A stretch of DNA of 64,000 bases from SAR202 cluster bacterium (lineage in GTDB: Bacteria > Chloroflexota > Dehalococcoidia > Lucifugimonadales > Lucifugimonadaceae): contig VGZT01000004.1 of the NCBI GenBank assembly GCA_016872495.1, forward strand, positions 1 to 64,000, written 5' to 3'. Every line of letters starts with the position of its first letter. The stretch's first letter is position 1. A model generated the notes under the pieces. That model did not search any database, was not told the DNA's origin, and saw nothing but the letters and a program-made list of their open reading frames with translations. The translations under genes were made by a program, and so were the position numbers. This document shows positions 17,062 to 24,934 of the stretch, piece after piece.

Positions 17062-17646
17062 CTAGCCGAACGCCAGGACGATGGCGGCGTAGACGGCCGA
17101 TGCGACTACAAGCCCAACCGCCGACGCCTGGATCGCCCTCGACCAGTCCCCGTGCTCGTATGTGAAGCGCAACGCCCCCGTCATCGCAACCAGCATCCAG
17201 ATCACGCCGAGGGCTAAGATCAGCCACCCTACGAAGGGGACCGGCCAGAACAGCAGCAGGATGGCAGGCGTCATCGCCATGCCGCCCGAACGCATGAGCC
17301 GATTGGACTTCACGGATTGGGCGTCCGCTCCCAGCACCCGCGTCGAAGCCAGATGGGCGACGTAGACCCAGACCAGCCAGCCGACGATCGCCGCGACCAG
17401 GCCAAATCTCGGATCTTCCCCGGGCAGGACGCCGCTCATTGCGGCAGAAAGACTGGCGAGGAGCACGACCTGTAGCGACTGGAATGTGGCGAAGCGGTCG
17501 TCGCTCGTATCGCGGATCACGTCGGCCTTGAGGGTCACTGCGCCCCACATGCGACCGGCCAGGAATCGCGTCGTGCGCTTCTTCTCGCCCTCCGGCTGTC
17601 CGGATCCCTTGCCTTCGATCTCGGGCCCCGGGCGTTCGTCTGTCAC
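17062..17646 (-). CDS. Predicted multi-pass membrane protein, Yip1-like
   Basis: About 194 residues from GTG 17646, which overlaps the stop of the amidohydrolase gene (GTGA). A charged N-terminal region is followed by AGRMWGAVTLKADVIRDTSDD, then about five hydrophobic helices (SLQVVLLASLSAAMSG; LVAAIVGWLVWVYVAHLAS; MAMTPAILLLFWPVPFVGWL; ALGVIWMLVAMTGAL; ASAVGLVVASAVYAAIVLAF). The arrangement recalls Yip1/YIF1-domain bacterial membrane proteins, but the family call is tentative. Function unknown; it appears co-transcribed with the amidohydrolase upstream. Confidence 0.7.
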   Translation of the reverse strand: MTDERPGPEIEGKGSGQPEGEKKRTTRFLAGRMWGAVTLKADVIRDTSDDRFATFQSLQVVLLASLSAAMSGVLPGEDPRFGLVAAIVGWLVWVYVAHLASTRVLGADAQSVKSNRLMRSGGMAMTPAILLLFWPVPFVGWLILALGVIWMLVAMTGALRFTYEHGDWSRAIQASAVGLVVASAVYAAIVLAFG

Positions 17647-18434
17647 TTGTCGCCGAATCCCCAGACGGCGGCCGCCGTCTTGCCCAGGACCCATTCCACG
17701 TCGCCTGGCCTCACAAGGGCCGGATGTGACCGCACCCCCTCAAGCGCGTTGCGATAGCCTTCACGCCCGGCTACCGGCGGGAAGTCCGAACCCCACATCA
17801 TTCGTTTCGGCCCCCAGGCCTTGTAGACGAGTTCTATCAACGGCTGCACCTTGCCGAACTTCAACGCCGGCGCAAGCCGTGGCGGTCGCGGGGTGAATTC
17901 CCCCAGGCCCGGAATCTTGACACAGGTGTTGGGCAACTCAGCAAGCTTCAGCGCTTTCAGAAACAGGGCGTCGTCCGGCATCGTCGTCGGCTTCGCGCCC
18001 GCCAGGTGCTCGACCACGATCGTCGTCGACGCGCACGCCTTGACCAGCGCATGGAACTCGTCAGAGGCAAACTGCTCGGTCGTGCCCATGCAGCTGACCA
18101 CGACCCCGAGGTCGCCCGCTTTCTTCCAGAGCGCCAGCGGGTCCCGGCCGCTTACACGCATCGGCGGATAGAGCCGGATGCCCGCAGCGCCCCGCCTCGC
18201 GAGCTTCGCCAGCGTCCCCGGCTGGTCCGGGTCGTCGGGGTCGATCAGGACGGCGACCTTGAAGCGCCCCGGGAAGCGCTCCGTACATTCGAACAGGTAG
18301 TCGTTGTCGTAGGTGCCCCCGTGCTGGATGAGGACGCCTTCGGTCACGCCGTTCGAATTCATCTCAAACAGCAGGGTTTCCACCGGCTCGAACCAGTTAT
18401 GGCCGGCGTGACAGTGCGTGTCGACGATCCTCAC
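17643..18434 (-). CDS. Amidohydrolase-2 family metal-dependent hydrolase (lactonase-like)
   Basis: A 263-residue TIM-barrel hydrolase. The N-terminal metal motif VDTHCHAG is at residues 4-11, a central His is in VVEHLAG near residue 142 and the conserved MWGSDFPPVAG is near residue 221. The amidohydrolase-2 family includes sugar lactonases such as fuconolactonase as well as decarboxylases. A lactonase role would fit the neighbouring DUF4432, dehydrogenase and enolase-superfamily genes, but this is inference. The start is GTG 18434, 6 bases after the DUF4432 gene stop, so the genes from 20598 to 17062 look like one minus-strand operon. Confidence 0.82.
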   Translation of the reverse strand: MRIVDTHCHAGHNWFEPVETLLFEMNSNGVTEGVLIQHGGTYDNDYLFECTERFPGRFKVAVLIDPDDPDQPGTLAKLARRGAAGIRLYPPMRVSGRDPLALWKKAGDLGVVVSCMGTTEQFASDEFHALVKACASTTIVVEHLAGAKPTTMPDDALFLKALKLAELPNTCVKIPGLGEFTPRPPRLAPALKFGKVQPLIELVYKAWGPKRMMWGSDFPPVAGREGYRNALEGVRSHPALVRPGDVEWVLGKTAAAVWGFGDK

Positions 18435-18440
18435 GCGGTC

Positions 18441-19523
18441 CTACTTTCGTGTCACTGCGCCGGAGGGTGAAACCCGGCGGACTGCTTCTTTGCCCGTGTA
18501 AGCCACCGCGTGGATGGTAGCCGAAACCGATTCACCCGCCTTGAAGCGGCGGGCCGTCTTGTTCTTGATCGCAGGCGTCAGCCCGGTGTTCGGGAAGCTC
18601 GTGCAGGGCTCGAGCCCGACGTTATAGCACCGGCGATACCATGGATATCCGGTCCCGCCCCCCAGGTTGCGCCAGAACCAGAGGTAGTTGAAGACTTCGA
18701 CCGGAAACGAAACGCCGAAGCCGACTCCGAGGCTCTCGTTCGTTACCGCGTACCAGCCTTCCTTCATCCCGGTGAAATAGGCCATGTCCAGGGATCGGTC
18801 GTCCTTACCGGGGAAGCGGCTGAAGTCGATCGCTGCACCGCGCTGCGCCGCGGCCTTCGGCCATGGACCTTGCCAGCCGGGCTTGAGCTTGGCGTCCCTA
18901 TCCATATTGGTCGGATGGTTGAGGATCGTGCAGGCGGGCAGCTCGAGCCGTGCCCCGGCCGCCAGCAACGGAGCGCCGATCGCAATGTGCTCGAGCCACA
19001 CGCAATCGGCCGGCTCCTCCCCATCATTGGTCACGGTCTCCTCGACGATCAGGCCAGCGCGCCCGGCTTCGATCGAGAGCGTCTTCTCGACCCGGAACGG
19101 GGTCCGGACCCCATGCACGCGAAACCGTGCGGAAACTCGCCGTTCGGAGTCTTCGACGATGTCAACGTCCCACGGCATCGTGTTGACCTCGCCATGCAGG
19201 CCGATCTCGGCGCCGGCAACGGTCGATGGGAAGCCACCGTGGGGAACCACGGTCTGCCATCCGCCCTCGTACATGTCCAGCCACAGGCTGGTCGGCGAGC
19301 CGGTTGTCGGCAGGAACTTCCGTGGGTCACGCACGCCCCAGGGCGTGCGCCACATGAAATCGACGTCGGTGGGCTTGTGGACGAAGCTGTAGACGTCCGC
19401 GCCCTTGTCGGCGAGCACGATCACCCGGATAAGGTCGTTCTCCAGGACGACCGTGCGGAGACCGCGATAGGTCCACGCGTCCGAGATCCGGCACCCGCTG
19501 TTGCGCTCAACCTGGTAATGCAC
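18441..19523 (-). CDS. DUF4432 family aldose-1-epimerase-like protein, copy 1
   Basis: About 360 residues of the galactose-mutarotase-like beta-sandwich class annotated as DUF4432. Shared with the second copy (22337-23428) are QVERxxGCRISDAWTYRGL at the N-terminus, KPTDxDFMWRTPWGVRDPR near residue 50, the MPWDV block and GYPWYRRxYNxGLEP near residue 305. Alignment of the copies supports GTG 19523 as the start, preceded by AAGGTG. The family is thought to act on sugars, probably as mutarotases; no specific substrate can be assigned. It directly follows the alcohol dehydrogenase gene. Confidence 0.82.
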   Translation of the reverse strand: MHYQVERNSGCRISDAWTYRGLRTVVLENDLIRVIVLADKGADVYSFVHKPTDVDFMWRTPWGVRDPRKFLPTTGSPTSLWLDMYEGGWQTVVPHGGFPSTVAGAEIGLHGEVNTMPWDVDIVEDSERRVSARFRVHGVRTPFRVEKTLSIEAGRAGLIVEETVTNDGEEPADCVWLEHIAIGAPLLAAGARLELPACTILNHPTNMDRDAKLKPGWQGPWPKAAAQRGAAIDFSRFPGKDDRSLDMAYFTGMKEGWYAVTNESLGVGFGVSFPVEVFNYLWFWRNLGGGTGYPWYRRCYNVGLEPCTSFPNTGLTPAIKNKTARRFKAGESVSATIHAVAYTGKEAVRRVSPSGAVTRK

Positions 19524-19524
19524 T

Positions 19525-20598
19525 TCACCTTCCCCCCGAGACGGACCCTGAACCAACCAGGATCCGGTATACGTCCTTCTGTGGCTTAAGCATCCGCTCG
19601 AAGCCGTCGACGATCGTCCGTTCCAGCGGAATCCTGGCGCTCACCAATGGCTTCGCGTTGACCTTCCCCGCCGCCATTAGCTCGACCGCACCGGTGAAGT
19701 CCTGCGGATTGGCGGCGAGCGACCCGATGACGGTCTTCTCGCCATCGACGATGTCGAGGAAATCGAAATTCGGCCGCGCCGCATAGATGCCAACGAGCAC
19801 GACGCGTCCCCGACGCCGTACCCACTGAATGGCCTGAATCGGCGTCTGGGCAACGCCGGCGGTCTCCACGACGATGTCGGGGCCAATGCCGTCGGTCAGC
19901 TTGCGCAGTGCAGCGCCCGCATCCTCCTTGCCGGCGTCTATCGTGGTATCAGCGCCGAGTTTCTGGGCCAGCTCAAGACTCGACTGGCGCACGTCCACGG
20001 CGAAGACGCGGGCGCCCGCGGCCTTCAATGTCTGCACCGTCAGGAGTCCGACCGTCCCGCAACCGATCACAGCCGCGCGCTCCCCGAACTCTGGTCGCGC
20101 CCGGCGCGCCGCGTGGACCGCGACCGCGGCCGGCTCGACGATCGATGACTCCTCGTCCGAAATGCTGGCGGGTAGCTTGATGCAGTGGTCCGCCGGCCAG
20201 GCGAGGTACTCTGCGAGCCCGCCATCTGCAGAGAATCCCATCACCGCCAGGTTGGGGCAGGCGGAATATTCGCCGCGCCGGCACCAGAAGCAAGTGTGGC
20301 AGTTGATGATGTCGTTGACGGCGACCCGATCGCCCACCGTCAGCCCGGTCACACCCTGCCCCAGCTTGACGACCTTGCCGCCCACCTCGTGGCCCAGGAC
20401 CAGCGGGGCCTTCTTCCCCGTTATGGGGTTGGGCGTCATGGCAACGAACCTCGGACCGAACTGCCACTCCTCGATATCGGTGGCGCAGATGCTGGCATAA
20501 CCGACCTTGAGCTTGACCTCCCCCGGACGCGGCTCCGGTTCCGGCCAGTCGGTGACGTACCTGATGTCTTTGTTTCCGTGGTAGACGACCGCTTTCAT
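19525..20598 (-). CDS. Zinc-dependent medium-chain dehydrogenase (sorbitol/threonine dehydrogenase type)
   Basis: A 357-residue zinc MDR enzyme. Catalytic zinc ligands are suggested by ICATDIEEW (Cys near residue 38) and LGHEVGG (His-Glu near residue 69). Four structural-zinc Cys occur in NCHTCFWCRRGEYSAC near residue 99. The NAD-binding glycine motif is GCGTVGLL near residue 174, with acidic ADV favouring NAD. It heads the minus-strand group dehydrogenase, DUF4432, amidohydrolase, membrane protein. Oxidation of a polyol or aldose is likely. It is divergent from the enolase-superfamily gene at 20746. Confidence 0.88.
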   Translation of the reverse strand: MKAVVYHGNKDIRYVTDWPEPEPRPGEVKLKVGYASICATDIEEWQFGPRFVAMTPNPITGKKAPLVLGHEVGGKVVKLGQGVTGLTVGDRVAVNDIINCHTCFWCRRGEYSACPNLAVMGFSADGGLAEYLAWPADHCIKLPASISDEESSIVEPAAVAVHAARRARPEFGERAAVIGCGTVGLLTVQTLKAAGARVFAVDVRQSSLELAQKLGADTTIDAGKEDAGAALRKLTDGIGPDIVVETAGVAQTPIQAIQWVRRRGRVVLVGIYAARPNFDFLDIVDGEKTVIGSLAANPQDFTGAVELMAAGKVNAKPLVSARIPLERTIVDGFERMLKPQKDVYRILVGSGSVSGGR

Positions 20599-20692
20599 GA
20601 GGGTCCTCGAGGGCTCTGCCTGGTAGCCGAGGCCGCATTCTCACACGACCGCTCGACACCGGCAAGGAAGCAGGAGCGGCGGGACGTGAGGC

Positions 20693-20698
20693 TATACT
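20693..20698 (+). promoter_or_regulatory. -10 box of the enolase-superfamily gene
   Basis: TATACT lies 47 bases before the ATG at 20746, leaving a leader of about 40 bases with GGAGG at 20734-20738. No convincing -35 hexamer is seen. Confidence 0.4.
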
Positions 20699-20745
20699 GC
20701 CCGCGTCATTCGAGACCGCTTTATTGCGCCGTGGGAGGATCTTGC

Positions 20746-21918
20746 ATGAAGGCTGGCCCGAAGATCACGAAGATCGAAGTAACTGGCTACAGCTATACCA
20801 TCGAGAACGTAGGCCGCGACTACAACACGTTCAACATGGTCTACGAAAAGGGCGGCAAACGGACCGCCACTTCAGGCGTGCTGCAGATCCACACCGACCA
20901 GGGGATCACCGGCGAGTACATGGGGCTGCGCGGGCCGACCATGGCGCAGGTCGCCATTGTCGCGGAATACCTCATCGGCAAGAACGCGCTGGAACGCGAG
21001 AAGATCTACCAGGACGTGAAGCGCGGCCTCCGCCACTTCGACATGACCGGGGTCGGACCGATCGACATCTGCCTGTGGGACATCGCCGGGAAGATGTTCG
21101 ACCAGCCGCTGTACCGGATGCTCGGCGGCTGGCGCAAGCCGCTGCCCGCCTATGCCAGCACCCTGCACGGCGACGAGAACGGGGGCCTCAGCACCCCGGA
21201 ACAGTTCGGCGACTTTGCCGTGCAGTGCCAGGAGATGGGTTACCAGGCGTTCAAGATCCACGGCTGGGGCCTTGGCGGCCAGCGTATCGAACGTGAGGAA
21301 CAGAACGTCCTGCTCGTCCGCAAGCGCGTCGGCGACCGCATGGCGCTCATGATCGACCCGGCATGTGAGTACGAGAACTTTGCGCAGACCTTGCGGGTTG
21401 GCCTTGCCTGCGACGAAGCCAAATTCTTCTGGTACGAGGACCCGTACAAGGATGGCGGGGTCTCGGAATTCGCCTACAAGAAGCTCCGCCAGATGATCAA
21501 GACGCCGATCCTGCAGACCGAGCACATCCGGCTGCTGGAGCAGCACGTGAACTTCATCGTGGCCGAAGGCACGGACTACGTCAGGGCCGGCGCCCACGAG
21601 GACGGCGGCATCACCGGGACGATGAAGATCGCCGCGGCATCAGAGGGATTCGGCCTGGACGTTGAACTCCACGGGCCGGGACCGGTGCACCGCCACATCA
21701 TGTCCGCGATCCGCAACACGAACTGGTACGAGCTCGGGCTGGTCCATCCCCTGGTCCGCACGACGAGGGCGCCCGGCTACCTCAACTACAACGACGACCT
21801 CGACGGGATCGACAAGCAGGGCAACGTCTTTGCGCCCGAGGGGCCTGGCATCGGCGTCGAACTGGACTGGAGCTACATCAAGCAGCACCAGACCGACCAC
21901 CAGTCCTGGGGCGGCTAA
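20746..21918 (+). CDS. Mandelate racemase/muconate lactonizing (enolase superfamily) protein
   Basis: About 390 residues of the enolase superfamily. Metal ligands are expected in MIDPACEY (Asp near residue 205), WYEDPY (Glu near residue 231) and LQTEHI (Glu near residue 255). The second-strand motif reads FKIHGW (K-x-H) and a late His lies in ELHGPGPVHRH. These features suit an acid-sugar dehydratase, which removes water from an aldonate to give a 2-keto-3-deoxy acid. Start ATG 20746 follows GGAGG by 7 bases; a much longer upstream frame is antisense to the dehydrogenase gene. SAR202-type Chloroflexota are known for many paralogues of this superfamily. Confidence 0.9.
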   Translation: MKAGPKITKIEVTGYSYTIENVGRDYNTFNMVYEKGGKRTATSGVLQIHTDQGITGEYMGLRGPTMAQVAIVAEYLIGKNALEREKIYQDVKRGLRHFDMTGVGPIDICLWDIAGKMFDQPLYRMLGGWRKPLPAYASTLHGDENGGLSTPEQFGDFAVQCQEMGYQAFKIHGWGLGGQRIEREEQNVLLVRKRVGDRMALMIDPACEYENFAQTLRVGLACDEAKFFWYEDPYKDGGVSEFAYKKLRQMIKTPILQTEHIRLLEQHVNFIVAEGTDYVRAGAHEDGGITGTMKIAAASEGFGLDVELHGPGPVHRHIMSAIRNTNWYELGLVHPLVRTTRAPGYLNYNDDLDGIDKQGNVFAPEGPGIGVELDWSYIKQHQTDHQSWGG

Positions 21919-21991
21919 CCGCCTTTGGACAGCTTCGCCGGGGAGGACCTGCTCCCCGGCGAGAGCACATACGCGCGTGCCACGCATCCCC

Positions 21992-21997
21992 TAAAAT
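21992..21997 (+). promoter_or_regulatory. -10 box of clpS, leaderless arrangement
   Basis: TAAAAT ends 6 bases before GTG 22004. A normally placed start site would fall on or next to the start codon. Confidence 0.5.
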
Positions 21998-22003
21998 CCG
22001 CCC

Positions 22004-22288
22004 GTGACGACCATCCCGCAAACCGAACGACCGGTCCGGATCTCACGGGACATCATTCACCCGTACGCAGTGATCCTGCACAACGACGAGGTCCATTCGA
22101 TGGAGTTCGTGGTCGACGCGCTCATGAAGAGCGTCCCGTCCCTTTCTGAGCAGTCCGCTACGGAGATCATGCTCAAGGCCGACGAGGAAGGCCGCGCGGT
22201 GGTCATTGTCTGCCCGCTCGAGCAGGCCGAGCTCTATCGGGACCGGATCCAGACATTTGGCCTTGGCGTTTCGATCGAGCCAGCTTGA
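22004..22288 (+). CDS. clpS: ATP-dependent Clp protease adaptor ClpS
   Basis: ClpS delivers N-degron substrates (bulky hydrophobic N-termini) to ClpA/ClpC with ClpP. The 94-residue protein has the typical core YAVILHNDEVHSMEFVVDAL (residues 22-41) with the Asn-Asp pair that contacts the substrate amino group, then ADEEGRAVVIVCPLEQAELYRDRI and a Gly-Leu-Gly-Val C-terminal strand. Start is GTG 22004, homology beginning about ten residues later. It stands alone between unrelated genes and no clpA is seen in the window. Confidence 0.93.
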   Translation: MTTIPQTERPVRISRDIIHPYAVILHNDEVHSMEFVVDALMKSVPSLSEQSATEIMLKADEEGRAVVIVCPLEQAELYRDRIQTFGLGVSIEPA

Positions 22289-22336
22289 GCGGCCAGGTCT
22301 ACCGGTCACGTCACTTGGAATCGGCGCCTGGCCCGA

Positions 22337-23428
22337 TCAGAACCTGACCTTGCCGGCTGCCGAGACGGCCGACACTCCCTTGAAACCCCGCTCGGGCACG
22401 TCATACGCGATCGCCCTCATCGTGGCCGTACGTGTTTCGCCCGCGCGCATCTTCACGGCCGTGCTGCGGCGGCTCCCCGGAAGCGGCCGGCCGTTCGACA
22501 GGCTGGTGAAAGGCTCTAACCCTATGTTGTAGGTGCGCCGGTACCATGGATAGCCGCTGCCGCCGCCGAACACCTGCCAGTACCAGAGGTACTTGAACGT
22601 AGAAACCGGATACGCGAACGCGAACCCGACCCTGCGCTCGGGGTTCGAAACGGCATACCAGCCCGCTGGCATCTCGGTGACGACCGCGTAGTCCTGGACC
22701 CTGGCGCTCTTCTTCGGGAAGGTCCTCAGGTCGACCGGCTCGCCGTCCCTCCCGATCAGCTCGGGCCACTCCGCCGACTGCCCGGTCTTCAGTCGCCGGG
22801 TCCGCTGCCCCCCTTCGCCGGGCACGATCACAGTGCCCCCCGGGACATCCAGCCGGCAGGCCGGACTCAGGAACGGACCGCCAAGTGCGATGTGTTGCCC
22901 CCAGACGCACTCGGCGGGCTCTTCCGCCTCATTGGTGACGGACTCTTCGATCGTGAGGACCGGCGATCCCGCCTCGAGGCTCAACGTCTTCTCGATGCGG
23001 AATGGCGTCCGATAGGTGCGGACCCAGAAACGAGCGCTGACTCTGCGCACGTCGTCTTCCAGGATCTGGACGTCCCAGGGCATGGTGGTGGCTTCCGAGT
23101 GCTGTCCGATCTCGGCTCCCGCGTAGGTCATTGGCTGTCCACCGGTCGGAGCCAGCGTCTGCCAGCCACCCTCGTAAACATCGTGCCACAGGCCGTCAGG
23201 CCAGCCAGTCGTGGGAATGAACCGCCTCGGGTCGCGCACGCCCCACGGCGTCCGCCACATGAAGTCGGTATCAGTGGGCTTGTGGATCAGCTCGTAGATA
23301 TCCGCGCCCTTGTCCGCCAGTACCGTGACCCGCAAGAGATCGTTCTCGATGATCACGACTTTCAAGCCGCGGTAGGTCCACGCGTCGGAGATCCGGCAGC
23401 CATGTGTACGTTCGACTTGATAATGCAT
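22337..23428 (-). CDS. DUF4432 family aldose-1-epimerase-like protein, copy 2
   Basis: A 363-residue paralogue of the protein at 18441-19523, with the same blocks: MHYQVERTHGCRISDAW at the start, HKPTDTDFMWRTPWGVRDPR, MPWDVQILEDD and GYPWYRRTYNIGLEP near the end. ATG 23428 is chosen because homology starts immediately. The two copies bracket the dehydrogenase, enolase-superfamily and clpS genes. Divergence between copies is clear in the middle third (residues 195-245), where substrate contacts may differ. A CATAAT upstream (near 23494) could be its -10 box. Confidence 0.82.
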   Translation of the reverse strand: MHYQVERTHGCRISDAWTYRGLKVVIIENDLLRVTVLADKGADIYELIHKPTDTDFMWRTPWGVRDPRRFIPTTGWPDGLWHDVYEGGWQTLAPTGGQPMTYAGAEIGQHSEATTMPWDVQILEDDVRRVSARFWVRTYRTPFRIEKTLSLEAGSPVLTIEESVTNEAEEPAECVWGQHIALGGPFLSPACRLDVPGGTVIVPGEGGQRTRRLKTGQSAEWPELIGRDGEPVDLRTFPKKSARVQDYAVVTEMPAGWYAVSNPERRVGFAFAYPVSTFKYLWYWQVFGGGSGYPWYRRTYNIGLEPFTSLSNGRPLPGSRRSTAVKMRAGETRTATMRAIAYDVPERGFKGVSAVSAAGKVRF

Positions 23429-23557
23429 GTGACAGGTACCCCTGAAGCTGGAAATGCGGGTTTTCGCCAATTCAGATGAGGAATGGCACGATTATGCTTG
23501 ATTGCTCGGCACCGCCATACTGGTTGTGCAGTCGAGGCCTGACGCGCGGAAGGGTTG

Positions 23558-24039
23558 ATGGATCGCATTCTGGTGGTCGGCGACAGCGAGGCCCTGCGCC
23601 TTGCTCCCACCACCATCCTGGAGGACGCGGCTACGACGTGATCGAAGGTTCGGACGGAGCAGAGGTCGTTTCGGAAGCGCTCGAGCATCGTCCCGGCCTC
23701 ATTCTGCTCGACGTGGCGATGCCGCGCGTCGACGGGTTTGAAGCGCTGCGCCGTATCAAGTCGGAGCCGAGACTGCGCATACCCCGGCAATCATGGTGAC
23801 CGTCAAAGGACGCGCGCCGAGGACCTTTCCATGGCCCGGACGCCGGGCGAGCGCGGCTACATCAGCAAGCCCTGGGCAGATGGCGCAGCCGCGTGAGGGT
23901 GGGCTGGGTGCTCCAGGCCGCCGCGCGCACGGTGCGGTTCCAGGCAGCTTTCGTCTCTGGATATCACGTTATCGAAGCGCGCGACGCGCTCGTAGTTCAC
24001 CCGGAACCCGGCCTGATCCTCTGGTCCGCCCTGCTATAG
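23558..24039 (+). pseudogene. Decayed response regulator, two receiver-domain remnants
   Basis: Reading starts at ATG 23558 as MDRILVVGDSEALRL and hits TGA at 23639. The receiver continues in another frame as GYDVIEGSDGAEVVSEALEH and LILLDVAMPRVDGFEALRRI with the phospho-acceptor Asp. After RIKSEPRLRIP it shifts again to AIMVTVK, and again to AEDLSMARTPGERGYISKPWADG (the conserved Lys), ending at TGA 23894. A second weaker receiver-like stretch follows (GYHVIEARDALVVHPEPGLIL), ending near 24039. At least three frame changes are needed, in G- or GC-rich runs. Real decay or clustered sequencing indels are both possible; flanking genes are intact. Confidence 0.75.
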
Positions 24040-24040
24040 T
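24035..24040 (+). promoter_or_regulatory. Extended -10 box of the EamA transporter gene, leaderless arrangement
   Basis: TGCTATAGT (TATAGT at 24035-24040) ends 9 bases before ATG 24050. The preceding TGC makes it an extended -10. It lies in the tail of the decayed regulator gene. Confidence 0.5.
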
Positions 24041-24049
24041 CCTGTCCCC

Positions 24050-24925
24050 ATGACCGGACTGGCCGTTCTGCTCGTAGTCCTTTCCGCGTTCGCTCACAGT
24101 GGCTGGAACTTCCTCACGAAGCGAGCGAGCAACCCCGAAGTCTTCACCTGGGCCGCCGCGGTGTCGGCAAACGTGTTGCTGTTCCCGCTCGCCCTGTTTC
24201 TACTGCTCAGGGACCCGCCCTCGCTCGCCGGCTGGGGGTTCGTCGCGGCCACCTGGGGCCTGCACCTCGCCTACTTCACGACCTTGAGTCGGGCCTACCG
24301 GCACACCGATCTATCGCTCGCATATCCGATGGCGCGCGGCACCGGCCTGGTGCTGGTCCCGATCCTGGGCGTCTTCCTGCTCAAGGAGCACGTAACGCCG
24401 CTCGCCGCAATTGGCATCGGACTGGTCGTGACTGGCATCTTCGCGGTTTCGGCCGGCGATCTCCTGCGCGACGGGGTTGCAGGCCTCGGCAAGGCGCTGC
24501 GACAGCCAGGGGTCCGCTACGCGCTGGCCACGGGACTGATAATCGCCGCCTACTCGATCGTAGACAAGCGAGGCGTCGCCCACGTCACCCCGCTCCTGTA
24601 CATGTACTTCCTGACCACGTCAGCCACCCTGGGCATGCCGTTGCTGTTGCGCAGCCAGTTCACACGCACCAACGTGATCGCCGAGTGGCGCCGGAACGCC
24701 CGGCTGATCGTCGTCTCGGGCCTGCTGCAGTTCGCCGCCTACTCGCTCGTGCTGACCGCGCTGACGGTCAGCCGGGTCAGCTATGTTGCGCCCTTCCGAG
24801 AGATCGGTATCGTCGTGGGCGTCCTTCTGGGATCGATCCTGCTCAATGAGTCGTTCAAGCGGTCCCGGCTACTGGGAGCCGCCCTGATCGTGGCCGGCGC
24901 GACGACCATCGCGCTGGCGCCTTGA
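24050..24925 (+). CDS. EamA/DMT family transporter
   Basis: A 291-residue inner-membrane protein with about ten hydrophobic helices in two homologous halves, typical of drug/metabolite (EamA) exporters. First-half landmarks are HSGWNFLTKRASNP (residues 16-29) and SLAYPMARGTGLVLVPILGVFLLKE. The second half has YALATGLIIAAYSIVDKRGV and VSYVAPFREIGIVVGVLLGSILLNE, with the usual Glu-ending repeat. The exported substrate is unknown. It converges with the SDR gene at 24935, with 9 bases between stops. Confidence 0.88.
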   Translation: MTGLAVLLVVLSAFAHSGWNFLTKRASNPEVFTWAAAVSANVLLFPLALFLLLRDPPSLAGWGFVAATWGLHLAYFTTLSRAYRHTDLSLAYPMARGTGLVLVPILGVFLLKEHVTPLAAIGIGLVVTGIFAVSAGDLLRDGVAGLGKALRQPGVRYALATGLIIAAYSIVDKRGVAHVTPLLYMYFLTTSATLGMPLLLRSQFTRTNVIAEWRRNARLIVVSGLLQFAAYSLVLTALTVSRVSYVAPFREIGIVVGVLLGSILLNESFKRSRLLGAALIVAGATTIALAP

Positions 24926-24934
24926 GCCTGCCGG

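Noticed and set aside
20185-20745. A long N-terminal extension of the enolase-superfamily protein
   Set aside because: The extension is antisense to the dehydrogenase gene, and a strong GGAGG precedes ATG 20746.
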